DNA of 64,000 bases from SKVR01 sp964410015 (GTDB taxonomy: Bacteria; Bacteroidota; Bacteroidia; Bacteroidales; UBA7960). A program made the position numbers and the translations under genes. Positions 52,938 through 62,708 of this stretch are shown one piece after another (the first letter of the stretch is position 1; every line of letters starts with the position of its first letter). The stretch is taken from positions 1 to 64,000 of the forward strand of contig CAYPFV010000001.1 of assembly GCA_964410015.1 (NCBI GenBank), given 5' to 3'. The notes under the pieces are model-generated. The model was not told the origin of the DNA. It made no database searches and worked only from the letters and a program-made list of their open reading frames with translations.

Positions 52938-54503
52938 CTATTGGTCAAGAAAACGGTCAAGCAGAAAACCGACCAATTCGTATCCTTGTTCATTAAAGTG
53001 TATTCCATCTCTGGATAATTCGTCGTAAACAGGAAATATTGCTGATTGCAGATCAATATAGCGGATTTGTCTTTGTGATGCTACTTTGCGAAATTCATTG
53101 TTCAGGTATAAAATCCGTTTGGCACCCCCGTGATATTTTTCCTTCAGACGATCATCATTTGCAATGGGAGGAGGAGATATCATGATCACTTCGGGTGTTT
53201 TGCCCTGGGCATAATAGGTTTCTATTGAATCAATCAGTTGGTTATAAAAACCTGGCACCTCATTCAACCGGTCATGAAAAACTGCTTTAGCATCGTTGGT
53301 TCCTAATAAAATAAGTATTTTAGTCAAATGGTTTTTTTCAGGATCGTAACGGGTAAGATGCTGGCGGATATTTTTCAAAGTATTTTTTGATTCTTGTCCG
53401 TTGTTATCGAATCCAATGGTATTACCTGATATACTAGTATTATAAAAAACATCATGAAATCTTTCGTGCCGCAACCTGTCAACCCATCCACCTTTGTTTT
53501 GTCCGTTCGAATCACCAATCGCCAGTATGGTTTCAGATTCCAAATGATCAAGAGCTACCTGGGTAAGCATTTCATGTCCACCCTCAAAGATCACAATTTG
53601 TAATTTATCTTCATATTGCCGGGTATAATGGATATCGCGATCTGCTATCTGAAATTTTTTTTCTCCGGGAATGCTTCTGGACACAACCAATTCACGGATT
53701 ATGTTGTCAGGAATCAATGATTCTGCCGACCGGGGGTTAAAATCTTTTACCACCTTGTTGTACATTTCCAATGAGTGGGTAATGGGTACTGAACCATTGT
53801 AACCATCATGGATTCCGGCATAAATATATAATTTACTGTTTTTTCTTTTTTCCACAGGCGTATGCATCCAAAGCGGTGATCGATTTTTGGCTTCCTGCAC
53901 ATCAATTTTGTTTTTATTTCCTGTTGTTGCTAATGCAATATGCTCTGCATATTTTCTCTGGCGACCAATGGATTCGTCATACCATTTTGCAAGATCAGTT
54001 ATGGGAACCCAGGCAGAGAATGAACGGATCGAATACTTTGACTGCATATAGGCAATTAAAGTAGCATGCCCACCTCCACTTACACCTATCACATGAATGT
54101 GCTTGGGGTCTGCATTGCTGTTTTTTAATGCATATTCGATGGCATCATCAATATCTGAGGCTACAAGCGGACTTCCACATGCTTCCTGTGTATTGTTGGG
54201 TCCACGAAAATCTGGCCGTATATAGTTTACATCGCGCGATAGAATTTCCCCAATCAACGGATCTTTTTGTTGGTAATTATTACTCCAGGTATGCAAACTC
54301 ACAACCAGGGGCTGAGGTTTCTTTTTCTGAGAAGCATAAAAGTAGGCCATTTGCATTTTACCATCTGCCGAAGATGGAATCATAACCTCTTCGAAAGGTT
54401 CGGGCCAGTCTGGTCTGCTGGTATCATCCCATTCCGGATCCTGGGCTAGAGCAGCAGCAATACAAAAATTCAGGAAAAGGATCATGCTGATCTTAGGGTT
54501 CAT
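52938..54503 (-). CDS. Secreted two-domain esterase: alpha/beta hydrolase fused to SGNH hydrolase
   Basis: This 521-residue protein has a signal peptide ending AAALAQ (about residue 21). Domain 1 (about 30-320) is a prolyl-oligopeptidase/esterase-type alpha/beta hydrolase: nucleophile S142 in GVSGG, acid D233 in AGIHDGYNG, histidine H310 in FEGGHEM. Domain 2 (about 325-521) is an SGNH/GDSL hydrolase: S332 in IGDSN, G360 in SISGN, N403 in LGTND, D499 and H502 in DGIHF. Both catalytic sets look intact. Such pairs often deacetylate or de-esterify plant or algal polysaccharides. It follows a glycosidase-like lipoprotein gene by about 350 bp on the same strand. The substrates are unknown. Confidence 0.82.
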   Translation of the reverse strand: MNPKISMILFLNFCIAAALAQDPEWDDTSRPDWPEPFEEVMIPSSADGKMQMAYFYASQKKKPQPLVVSLHTWSNNYQQKDPLIGEILSRDVNYIRPDFRGPNNTQEACGSPLVASDIDDAIEYALKNSNADPKHIHVIGVSGGGHATLIAYMQSKYSIRSFSAWVPITDLAKWYDESIGRQRKYAEHIALATTGNKNKIDVQEAKNRSPLWMHTPVEKRKNSKLYIYAGIHDGYNGSVPITHSLEMYNKVVKDFNPRSAESLIPDNIIRELVVSRSIPGEKKFQIADRDIHYTRQYEDKLQIVIFEGGHEMLTQVALDHLESETILAIGDSNGQNKGGWVDRLRHERFHDVFYNTSISGNTIGFDNNGQESKNTLKNIRQHLTRYDPEKNHLTKILILLGTNDAKAVFHDRLNEVPGFYNQLIDSIETYYAQGKTPEVIMISPPPIANDDRLKEKYHGGAKRILYLNNEFRKVASQRQIRYIDLQSAIFPVYDELSRDGIHFNEQGYELVGFLLDRFLDQ

Positions 54504-54852
54504 ATGTGCAGATATTATACATTTGTTGATATTATTGCCTGACTATTGAATAAAGCAAATCATTAATGCTTATTACAAAGAACTTATATTTTAAAAAAAC
54601 AAACCTTATGATTCTCACAGGAATTGCTCGCATTTACTGAAAAATTTATGAATCTACCCCAAAAACTCATTTTCGGAGAATTCGTAAAAATGTAATATTT
54701 TTAAATATCTGAATTTCAAAAAATAATATCTATTTGTGTAATTTGCAGATAATCTCCTTTTGGGAGCAAACTCATTTAATGGTTTTCATAAAAACAGACT
54801 ACTACTTAGTAGCTATACAGGCATATTTTCCTGACGCAAAGTATCCGGATGT
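54504..54852. other. Intergenic region between esterase and glycosidase-like genes
   Basis: About 350 bp, very AT-rich. It contains at 54732-54753 a short element (core ATTTGTGTAATTTG) that recurs with two mismatches in 22 bases at 59501-59522. A 61-codon plus-strand frame (54734-54919) runs into the neighbouring gene and was not called. Confidence 0.45.
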
Positions 54853-56643
54853 TCAAAGATCAGGTAGTGTAATTTCAGAAAATGAAGGCCAGCCTGTTTT
54901 GGTTATAAAATCTATGTAGGTTTTCGCCCTATCCAGATCACTCATCTTTACACTCATCCTTGCTTTGGGTTCATGCCATGTCCATTGTCCACTAGGTACT
55001 TCATAAGGATATTCTTCTATTTCTTTTATCGATGCGCGTAATTCCTGCATACCCTCGGCAATAACAGGTACAATGGTCTCTTTGTAAAGGGTTGTGTCCT
55101 GCACATATATGCGATATCCAAAATATATTTTATGTGTTGCACGGTGAAGTTTTGCTGTAATAAGGGTTCTGTTAAAGGTTTCATACAGGTCTTTGAAAGC
55201 ATTTTGATCTTCTACAAATGGTTCAGATTTTTCAATGCTCTCAAGCGCATTTTTGGCTGTTTCAACAGCAAAATCCTTTTCGGTGAGGATATATTCAAGG
55301 TAGGTGGTATCCATTTTTTCTTCATAACTCACCCAGTTTTTTTCAAAAACTTCAGGGTTTTCACCATAAAAGCGCCCTCCAATATTTTTATATTTTTTGG
55401 GCGAAAGATGTTCGACCACATCTTTAAAATAATGAAACTCCTTATTCACATTGTGCCCGATATACACAAGTGGAGGATCGTACCATCTGCCGGCAACGAA
55501 CCGGTTATAACTACTGATATAATCAATATTTAATGCTGAGTGGTCGGTAGTGTTTGTACCGAGGGTATAAAAGCTGGAATTATTAATATCTATTGCTGCC
55601 TTAAATGCTGGTTTTATAAATGGAATGCTTTGTTTTCCATATTTTTTCCCAATAAACTCATCGAGGACCTGATCTTCAGTAATGGTAGTATCTTCTGCTG
55701 CACGGTGAAGGGCATAGAGCAAAACCTCAGATGGGCGGTTGATGATTTTTGTAGTTCCATAACGGTCAGTTCTGGCCACATAACCTATTACATGATCATA
55801 TTGCATATAATACTTCCAGCGATCCAGTATGAGCTGCGTAAAGGTATTAGCAACAATGCCCTGACCATTATATTCATGGGCAGCATCAAATTCTATTATA
55901 ACAGGATATTTAAGATCTGCAACATAATCCTGTACCGGATGAAAATTAAAGAAATCATGAGGTGTTTCTTTCACCATAATCTTCAAATCAGGATGATTGA
56001 TGTAATTTAAAGACCCCAGGATAACATCTTTATCCCATTGATCGTGGATAAAAGTTCGGATATGCATCTTTTTACCCAGTTCATTGATCACAATATCTGC
56101 TACTGAATCTACCACCATTGCCATTTTCTGGTAATCGTTTAAATTCTCAGAAAATTGATCCCTGATCGGGGAACCGGTTTCAATAAAAGTAAATACAATA
56201 CCATCAACATCAGGTATCAGGGCAAACATTTCCCTGTAATCTTCTCTGAACCATTTCCAAAACTCCGGATCATCCAGATTTAGTCTTCTGTCATGTACTG
56301 AATCAACCATAAACTTTCCTGGATAATAATCCTTTTGATAAAAGGCACGATCCCAAACAAATACATCTTTTATGCCCGCTTTGTGTGCACTATCTATCAG
56401 TTGATTGGTTTTTTCTCTTAACCACTCTGTTTTCACATGTTGCAGGTCCATAATCAGGTGATGCGAAAGCTCCAGATGATTGATCTGATAGTCTTTACTG
56501 GCTTCAATCACTTCTAATGCATTATCAAAATGATCAGATAGAATATTCCAACCTCTTACCTCAACAGGACGCTTATGATCTTCGCTGCATGATGAAATTA
56601 AAAATAAAAAAATGACAAAAGGTACCACTACAAATCTTTTCAT
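54853..56643 (-). CDS. Lipoprotein with alpha-glucuronidase-like (TIM-barrel) features
   Basis: This 596-residue protein has a type II signal peptide; the lipobox LISSC puts the lipidated cysteine at C19. The central part reads like a (beta/alpha)8 glycosidase: FVWDRAFY, VDGIVFTFIETGSPIRDQ (E155), and VIIEFDAAHEYNGQGIVANTFTQ (E251, D253, E257). The last resembles the EYLGQ region of GH67 alpha-glucuronidases. The N- and C-terminal parts are helical, the latter (about 430-560) with many charged residues. It could be a GH67/GH115-related or new glycoside hydrolase family. The catalytic residues named are guesses from position. The downstream neighbour is a double esterase, which fits polysaccharide breakdown; no SusC/D pair is present in the window. 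Confidence 0.55.
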   Translation of the reverse strand: MKRFVVVPFVIFLFLISSCSEDHKRPVEVRGWNILSDHFDNALEVIEASKDYQINHLELSHHLIMDLQHVKTEWLREKTNQLIDSAHKAGIKDVFVWDRAFYQKDYYPGKFMVDSVHDRRLNLDDPEFWKWFREDYREMFALIPDVDGIVFTFIETGSPIRDQFSENLNDYQKMAMVVDSVADIVINELGKKMHIRTFIHDQWDKDVILGSLNYINHPDLKIMVKETPHDFFNFHPVQDYVADLKYPVIIEFDAAHEYNGQGIVANTFTQLILDRWKYYMQYDHVIGYVARTDRYGTTKIINRPSEVLLYALHRAAEDTTITEDQVLDEFIGKKYGKQSIPFIKPAFKAAIDINNSSFYTLGTNTTDHSALNIDYISSYNRFVAGRWYDPPLVYIGHNVNKEFHYFKDVVEHLSPKKYKNIGGRFYGENPEVFEKNWVSYEEKMDTTYLEYILTEKDFAVETAKNALESIEKSEPFVEDQNAFKDLYETFNRTLITAKLHRATHKIYFGYRIYVQDTTLYKETIVPVIAEGMQELRASIKEIEEYPYEVPSGQWTWHEPKARMSVKMSDLDRAKTYIDFITKTGWPSFSEITLPDL

Positions 56644-57197
56644 ACGCTGTCAATGAATCGTTAATGTTTTTTAATTGCATTTATTTTTCAGGAGTTAATT
56701 AAGGTAATGTTTTGTTGCATTTTGAAATAAATAGTTGTTCACATCTTGTTACTCATAAGCCTTTCCTTTGTGCTTCAATTATAAAGACAACTTAAAATAT
56801 CCTAATGATTTTCCTGCCTTTTTTTTATAAAAAACATTTAAGGATAACAACACCCTGCACCCTACAAAATAATTGAAATAAAAATAATAAAATTTGATCC
56901 CGACAGGGGGAAATATAATCTCAAATCAGGTGCTAATCTACAAAATTGAAGATTTTATAATGGTGCTAATTACTATGATATCCGCTCTTGTAAAATACTT
57001 TTAGACAGAATTTGCAAAATGAACATTACAATGGCCATTCAGCGATATATCGAATAAGAAATTCCGGGAGCAATGCTTAAAAATATAAGTATTTTTGTAC
57101 CTGATTGCGATCTGATTGTCAGCAAACAGATTCTGGAAGGAAAGCAAAGATTTTGATTAACAATGAAAAACCTCTTTGAAATATTTAAACAAAAGAA
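56644..57197. other. Divergent intergenic region between glycosidase-like gene and miaB
   Basis: About 550 bp. For miaB a -7 box TATTTTTG lies at 57090-57097, about 100 bp before the ATG, without a -33 element. No RNA gene, repeat copy or terminator was recognised in the rest. Confidence 0.4.
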
Positions 57198-58532
57198 ATG
57201 ACCAAAAAAAACGTATATATAGAAACCTACGGATGCCAGATGAATTTTTCTGATAGTGAGATTGTGGCATCAATTATGACAGATAACAATTACCAAACCA
57301 CACAAAATGCAGAGGGTGCCGATGTAATTTTTCTCAATACATGTTCCATTCGCGAAAATGCAGAACAAAAGGTTTTTAACAGGCTGAGGCAACTTCAGGT
57401 ATTACGTAAAAATAAACCTGAGCTTATTATTGGATTGCTGGGATGTATGGCAGAAAGGCTCAAAAATTCGTTGCTCGAAGAAGACCAAAAAGGATTAAGA
57501 CTCGAGATGGTTGTCGGACCAGACGCCTACCGCGACTTGCCCGGATTGCTTTCTGATGTGGAAAGTGGTCAGAAAGCAGTAAATGTTCTTTTATCGGCCG
57601 AAGAAACCTATGCAGATATTGCGCCGGTGAGATATTCCGGAAATGGCATTTCCGCTTTTATTTCCATCATGAGAGGGTGCGAGAACTTTTGCACCTATTG
57701 CGTAGTGCCCTATACCAGAGGAAAGGAAAGAAGCCGCAACCCCGAAAGTATTCTTAGCGAAGCAGCGAAATTGTTTGACAACGGATATCGCGAAATAACA
57801 CTCCTGGGACAAAATGTTAACTCGTATCAATGGAAAAACAAAGACACAACATGGAATTTTCCTGATCTTTTAAAAGAGGTGGCAAAGGTAAACCCAAAAC
57901 TAAGGGTCAGATTTGCCACATCTCACCCGAAAGATATGTCAGATCAATTGCTGCAAACTATTGCCGAACATCCGAATATTTGCAGGGCTATACATTTGCC
58001 TGTTCAGTCGGGAAGCAGTTCAGTGCTGAAACGTATGAACCGCAAATACACAAAAGAAATTTACATGGACCGCATCCGATCCATAAGAAATTACATCCCT
58101 GATTGTGCCATCAGCACTGATATTATTGCGGGTTTTTGTGGCGAAAGCGAAGAAGAACATCAGGAAACCATCGGTTTGATGCAATGGGCAAAATACGATT
58201 TCGCCTTCATGTTTAAATATTCTGAAAGACCAGGAACAACTGCTGCCAAAAGGTTTAGCGACGATGTGGAGGAAAAAGTTAAAAGCAGAAGACTTCAGGA
58301 AATTATTCATCTTCAAAACCAACTATCGCTTCAAAGCAGTCAAAAAGATATTGGGAAAGTATTTGAAATTTTGGTGGAAGGAAGATCAAAAAAATCTTCA
58401 GAAATGGTTTCAGGTCGTAATTCTCAAAACAAAGTAGTGGTTTTCCCCAACAAAGGTTTTAATCCGGGAGATTATGTAAATGTAAAAATAACTGAGTGCA
58501 CTTCAGCAACACTCAAAGGTGATTCAATATGA
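57198..58532 (+). CDS. miaB: tRNA-2-methylthio-N6-dimethylallyladenosine synthase MiaB
   Basis: This radical SAM methylthiotransferase modifies i6A37 to ms2i6A37 in tRNAs. The 444 residues contain the N-terminal UPF0004 domain with cluster ligands C13 (YGCQMN), C49 (NTCSIREN) and C83 (LGCMAER), the radical SAM CxxxCxxC at C161, C165, C168 (RGCENFCTYC), and a C-terminal TRAM domain. The sequence NTCSIRENAEQKV and RFATSHPKDMSDQLL identify MiaB rather than RimO or MtaB. Both of its [4Fe-4S] clusters would come from the SUF system. It converges on ispD with only 18 bp between stop codons. Confidence 0.95.
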   Translation: MTKKNVYIETYGCQMNFSDSEIVASIMTDNNYQTTQNAEGADVIFLNTCSIRENAEQKVFNRLRQLQVLRKNKPELIIGLLGCMAERLKNSLLEEDQKGLRLEMVVGPDAYRDLPGLLSDVESGQKAVNVLLSAEETYADIAPVRYSGNGISAFISIMRGCENFCTYCVVPYTRGKERSRNPESILSEAAKLFDNGYREITLLGQNVNSYQWKNKDTTWNFPDLLKEVAKVNPKLRVRFATSHPKDMSDQLLQTIAEHPNICRAIHLPVQSGSSSVLKRMNRKYTKEIYMDRIRSIRNYIPDCAISTDIIAGFCGESEEEHQETIGLMQWAKYDFAFMFKYSERPGTTAAKRFSDDVEEKVKSRRLQEIIHLQNQLSLQSSQKDIGKVFEILVEGRSKKSSEMVSGRNSQNKVVVFPNKGFNPGDYVNVKITECTSATLKGDSI

Positions 58533-58550
58533 ACCTGTAATCATCAAATA

Positions 58551-59240
58551 TTATCCTGTTTGTTTCTTATGCTGTAAGAGTGCTTCCGCTAAAAACAAAT
58601 CGCCCGGGGATGTGATTTTGATGTTTTCTGTATTTCCCTCAGAGAGGTAAATACGTTCCCCGGCTTTTTCAAGCACAGAAGCATCATCGGTAAAGGCTTC
58701 ATGAAACTGAACATCATAGGCTTTTTTAATCATGTTGGCACGGAAACACTGTGGAGTTTGCACAATTTTCACCTGATCTCGGTTGATGGGTTTATTAAAA
58801 GCATTTTCTACCCATCTTACAGATTCATTCATACTGATAACCGGGATGGCATTGCCATAAAAACTGGCCATGCGAAAAGCTTCGCTGATTGTTTTTTGAG
58901 AGACAAGAGGACGCACACCATCATGTATAGCAACCAAAGATTGGTCATCAACCAGTTTAAGACCATTTTTCACCGAATGGAAACGGGTTGGACCCCCTGT
59001 AACCTTTTTAACAGGCACAGAAAATTCATATTGCTGGGTGATCTGATCCCACAATTCTTCATACCTGGCAGGTAAAACCAATATGACCCGGATACAGGAA
59101 TCAAACCGGAAAAAAGTTTCAATGGTATGAAACAAAATGGGTTTACCACCCAACAGCAAAAATTGCTTAGGGGTAGAATTTTGCATGCGCAAACCTGCTC
59201 CACCGGCAGTTATGATCACATATCGTTTCAATTCTGACAT
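58551..59240 (-). CDS. ispD: 2-C-methyl-D-erythritol 4-phosphate cytidylyltransferase
   Basis: IspD makes CDP-ME in the MEP pathway to isoprenoids, precursors of undecaprenyl phosphate and quinones. It has 229 residues with the nucleotidyltransferase loop ITAGGAGLRMQNSTPKQFL, VAIHDGVRPLVS and FTDDASVLEKAG, as expected. An isolated IspD without IspF is seen here. It lies downstream of queA on the same strand but is separated from it by a 383-bp spacer carrying repeat copy C. Confidence 0.95.
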   Translation of the reverse strand: MSELKRYVIITAGGAGLRMQNSTPKQFLLLGGKPILFHTIETFFRFDSCIRVILVLPARYEELWDQITQQYEFSVPVKKVTGGPTRFHSVKNGLKLVDDQSLVAIHDGVRPLVSQKTISEAFRMASFYGNAIPVISMNESVRWVENAFNKPINRDQVKIVQTPQCFRANMIKKAYDVQFHEAFTDDASVLEKAGERIYLSEGNTENIKITSPGDLFLAEALLQHKKQTG

Positions 59241-59272
59241 TTACTGGATTTGTTGGATAGCATCAAATCAAT

Positions 59273-59417
59273 AAAAGATGAACACAACCATGACAATATT
59301 ATTGACACACACACGAAATTATTAGAATTTCAAAGCACGGAAAAAAGTATAAAAACCGATATTGTTGGCGAGCTCTCATGTTAAAAAAGCGAAAACTGAA
59401 TTAATCAAATTATGAGT
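59273..59417 (+). repeat. Dispersed intergenic repeat, copy C (variant)
   Basis: It shares with copy B the left block (AACCATGACAAT then ATTGACACACACACG), the AAAACCGAT stretch and the core TTGGCGAGCTC (59365-59375). The CATCTGACC part of the core is replaced by unrelated bases; the tail AATTAATCAAATTATGA is kept. With copy D it also shares AAAAGATGAAC at the left edge. It lies in the 383-bp gene-free stretch between ispD and queA (59241-59623). The rest of that stretch contains only the ATTTGTGTAATTTG-type short element at 59501-59522. Confidence 0.75.
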
Positions 59418-59623
59418 CTGTTCCGAAAAGTCCTTTTTAATTAATTAGTGAAAACTCTAATTGCTAATTTGCTGATATTCAATGATATGCGTTAGCGTTA
59501 ATTTGTGTAATTTGTGGATAATAAACTTTTCAGAATGGACTCAATTATTATATAATAAAATAACCATTAAGATGTCTGCAAAACAGTTTCCGGGAGTTTA
59601 TTTCTTTACCTTTGCCAATAAAA

Positions 59624-60673
59624 TCAGATAACAAGCATAGCATCACCATAGGTGAAAAACTTATATTTCTCTTTTACTGCTGTTTTGTAAACCCTCATCA
59701 AAAGATCGAATCCTGTAAAACCTGCCACCATCATCATGAGTGTTGACTGTGGTAAATGAAAGTTTGAGATCATTGAATCGGCAACACTGAAGTCGTAGGG
59801 TGGATAAATAAATTTATTTGTCCATCCTTCGTAGGGTTTTACATGACCATAAATACTTACTGAAGATTCCAGCGCTCTCATGGTAGTGGTGCCAACAGAG
59901 CAAACCCTGCTTCTTCTTTCTTTGGCTGCATTGATAGTGTTGGCTGTAGCAGGCTCAATGATAAATTGCTCTGAATCCATTTTATGCTTGCTCAGATCTT
60001 CCACATCTACACTTCTGAAATTACCAAGACCTGCATGCAAGGTTATCTCGGCAAAAGTAATGCCTTTTAGTTCAAGTCTTTTGACCAATTCTCTGCTAAA
60101 ATGCATACCCGCAGTTGGCGCTGCAACGGCCCCTTCTCTTTTGGCAAATACAGTTTGGTATCTTTCCTTGTCTTCAGGTTCAACAGGTCGTTGAATAATT
60201 TTGGGAAGAGGGGTTTCTCCAAGAGTTTCCACTGTTTTTTTAAACTCATCATAGGTGCCATCAAATAAAAATCTGAGTGTTCGTCCGCGTGAGGTCGTAT
60301 TGTCAATGACTTCAGCGACCAGGTTGTCGTCATCTCCAAAATATAACTTGTTGCCAATCCGGATTTTTCTTGCAGGATCTACAAGTACATCCCATAATTT
60401 GGCTTCGCGATTAAGTTCTCTCAAAAGAAATACTTCTATTTGGGCACCTGTTTTTTCTTTTGTACCGTATAGGCGGGCGGGGAAGACTTTTGTATTGTTT
60501 ACCACCATCACATCTCCATCGTTAAAATAATCCAGAATATCTCTAAACATCCTATGCTCTATTTCCCCGGTATTTTTATGCACAACCATGAGTCTTGATT
60601 CATCTCTGTTTTCCGACGGGTGTGATGCGATCAGTTCGCTCGGAAGATTAAATTTAAAATCCGATAATTTCAT
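59624..60673 (-). CDS. queA: S-adenosylmethionine:tRNA ribosyltransferase-isomerase QueA
   Basis: QueA transfers and rearranges the ribosyl group of SAM onto 7-aminomethyl-7-deazaguanine in tRNA to form epoxyqueuosine. The 349 residues show the full family: MKLSDFKFNLPSELIASHP start, DVMVVNNTKVFPARLYG, PTAGMHFSRELV, TLHAGLGNFRSV and FHLPQSTLMMMVAGF. It belongs to the ftsX-DUF3098-uppP-truB-queA group, which is the usual Bacteroidota neighbourhood, but here about 400 bp separate it from truB. Confidence 0.97.
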   Translation of the reverse strand: MKLSDFKFNLPSELIASHPSENRDESRLMVVHKNTGEIEHRMFRDILDYFNDGDVMVVNNTKVFPARLYGTKEKTGAQIEVFLLRELNREAKLWDVLVDPARKIRIGNKLYFGDDDNLVAEVIDNTTSRGRTLRFLFDGTYDEFKKTVETLGETPLPKIIQRPVEPEDKERYQTVFAKREGAVAAPTAGMHFSRELVKRLELKGITFAEITLHAGLGNFRSVDVEDLSKHKMDSEQFIIEPATANTINAAKERRSRVCSVGTTTMRALESSVSIYGHVKPYEGWTNKFIYPPYDFSVADSMISNFHLPQSTLMMMVAGFTGFDLLMRVYKTAVKEKYKFFTYGDAMLVI

Positions 60674-61076
60674 AGTGAAAAATTTTAGGTATTGGGTTTA
60701 CAATAGTATTATTCGAGTTCAGCGATAAAAAAGCTGTGCGCACCTTTTGGTGTGTTTACTACTTTTAGTGTTTAGGTATTTCAATCATCTTATGCTTCCA
60801 ATACAAGGTAATCAGAGGCATCAGCTTAGAAATAAAACATTCATCCACTGACCAGTAATGACTTGTTTTACGTCCTGAACGTTCCATTCAATTTTTGTAT
60901 CTTATCAATTATATTTTAGAAATACCTGTTTTTTTGCTGACACTAAGTGATTGGATGCAAAAGTTTTGCATATCAGATAAGAGGTGTGCAAAGATAATAC
61001 ATCAAAAAAACCGTGTCAACATATTTGTTCATAAAAACAAACAAAAAAGTGTTGCTTTTCTCTGAACGGAACTATA
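60674..61076. other. Intergenic region between truB and queA, 403 bp
   Basis: AT-rich spacer inside an otherwise tight cluster. A small stem GCACC-TTTT-GGTGT lies near 60739-60754. No copy of the dispersed repeat, no gene and no consensus promoter on the minus strand was identified. Confidence 0.4.
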
Positions 61077-61856
61077 CTATTGCTTTGGTTGATTTGTGAT
61101 TTGAAGTTCCAGGGTGTCAAACCAGTTTTGCAGCTGCTGGATTGACAAGGCATTTTTAACATGGAAATCGCCTATTTGCGTCCTTCTGAGTTTTTTTAAG
61201 TAGGCACCCGTGTGCAATGCCTTTCCGTAATCGCGGGCAATTGAACGGATATACGTGCCTTTACTACAGTCAATTAAAAAATCAACTTCGGGCAGTCTTA
61301 TATCGGTAATCTCAAAGTTATGAATGGTAATGATATTAGCCTCCAGCAAAGTTTCCTCACCTCGACGGGCGTGATAATAGGCTCTCTCTCCCTGTATTTT
61401 TTTTGCCGAAAACAATGGTGGTACTTGTTCAATCTCTCCTTTAAACAATAAAGTTGCTGCAGATATTTTTTCAGGAGTGATATGATCTACAGGATAAACA
61501 AAATCAGGATCAGTTTCAAGATCAGATGAGGGTGTTGAAGCACCCAGGTAAAATGTACCAATATATTGTTTTGGTTGACGCTGGAAAGTTTCAATGGATT
61601 TGGTCATTTTACCAGTACAAATGATCAACAGACCACTGGCAAGGGGATCTAATGTACCAGCATGACCCACTTTAATTTTTTTTAACCCCAAACGGTGCCG
61701 AAGCAATGCTTTTACTTTTTTTACAATGTCGAACGAGGTCCATTCCAGTGGTTTATCGATCAGAAGCGTTTTTCCTTCGAGAAATTCGGCACTCAATTGC
61801 TCTTTTTTATTCAAAGTTGTGATGGAAAATTCTGGCAGGGAAGTAACAAAAGACAC
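61077..61856 (-). CDS. truB: tRNA pseudouridine(55) synthase TruB
   Basis: TruB converts U55 of the tRNA T-loop to pseudouridine. It has 259 residues; catalytic Asp70 is in GHAGTLDPLASGLL, preceded by LLIDKPLEWTSFDIV. The C-terminus is short and lacks the PUA domain of the E. coli protein, as is common in Bacteroidota. The gene lies 57 bp after uppP on the same strand. Confidence 0.96.
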   Translation of the reverse strand: MSFVTSLPEFSITTLNKKEQLSAEFLEGKTLLIDKPLEWTSFDIVKKVKALLRHRLGLKKIKVGHAGTLDPLASGLLIICTGKMTKSIETFQRQPKQYIGTFYLGASTPSSDLETDPDFVYPVDHITPEKISAATLLFKGEIEQVPPLFSAKKIQGERAYYHARRGEETLLEANIITIHNFEITDIRLPEVDFLIDCSKGTYIRSIARDYGKALHTGAYLKKLRRTQIGDFHVKNALSIQQLQNWFDTLELQITNQPKQ

Positions 61857-61913
61857 CCTAACCCGGTTTTACATTAGAAATATTTATAGGAAATAATCAT
61901 CTGGGACAAATCC

Positions 61914-62708
61914 TTAAACTGACATTCCTGTAATAATGGCAATGATGCCTATTACCAAGCAATAGATTGAGAAGTAATATAATTTGCCTTTTCTTACAAT
62001 ACTAAGCATCCAGTTAGCAGCCAACAATCCCGAAAGAAATGCTGCCAGAGTGCCTGTTAAAAGAGCGGAAGCGGATAACTGCGAAGCTTGCGTGGAAGAA
62101 GCCACTTCAATAAGCTCCAGTAAGGAAGCGCCGAAAATGGGGATAAGAACCATCAGAAAAGAAAACCGTGTGGCTTTTACTTTATCAATCCCCAAATACA
62201 AAGCAGTGCTGATGGTGGCTCCGCTTCGGCTGATCCCGGGCAAAATGGCCAAAGTTTGCGCCAAACCTATGATCAGAGCACTTTTCAAGGTAATATTTTT
62301 TGTGCCATGAGGAGCAAACCGGGTTAAAAATAATAAAGTTGCTGTAGCAAGCAACATCGAACCTACAAAAACTACATTGCCTTCAAAAAGTTGCTCGAGA
62401 CGTTCTTTAAAAACAAAACCCACAACCGCAACAGGGATAGCAGATACGATTAGTAAAGCAATAAACTGCGTTTCTATGTTCCATTGAAATCTGAATAACT
62501 CACGAATCAGGTGTAAAATATCTTTTCTAAAAACTACCACAACACTTAAAAAAGTGGCTCCATGCACTAGTATGTTAAAAGTGAGATTTTCTCCTTCTGT
62601 AAGTTCAAAAAAGGCCATGCCAAGTTCAAGATGACCACTGCTGCTCACAGGCAAAAATTCTGTTAAACCCTGCAATAAACCTAAAATCAGTGCTTCTATC
62701 CAGTTCAT
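61914..62708 (-). CDS. uppP: Undecaprenyl-diphosphatase UppP (BacA)
   Basis: This inner-membrane phosphatase recycles undecaprenyl diphosphate to the monophosphate for peptidoglycan and other surface glycans. The 264 residues show about eight hydrophobic helices and the two family motifs: EFLPVSSSGH (17-26, with catalytic Glu and Ser/His) and PGISRSGA (157-164). Bacitracin resistance on overexpression is a family trait. It precedes truB; the upstream spacer to DUF3098 carries repeat copy D. Confidence 0.96.
   Translation of the reverse strand: MNWIEALILGLLQGLTEFLPVSSSGHLELGMAFFELTEGENLTFNILVHGATFLSVVVVFRKDILHLIRELFRFQWNIETQFIALLIVSAIPVAVVGFVFKERLEQLFEGNVVFVGSMLLATATLLFLTRFAPHGTKNITLKSALIIGLAQTLAILPGISRSGATISTALYLGIDKVKATRFSFLMVLIPIFGASLLELIEVASSTQASQLSASALLTGTLAAFLSGLLAANWMLSIVRKGKLYYFSIYCLVIGIIAIITGMSV

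Noticed and set aside
54734..54919. A 61-codon plus-strand frame upstream of and overlapping the glycosidase-like gene end
   Set aside because: Overlaps the 3' end of a well-supported gene on the other strand and looks random.
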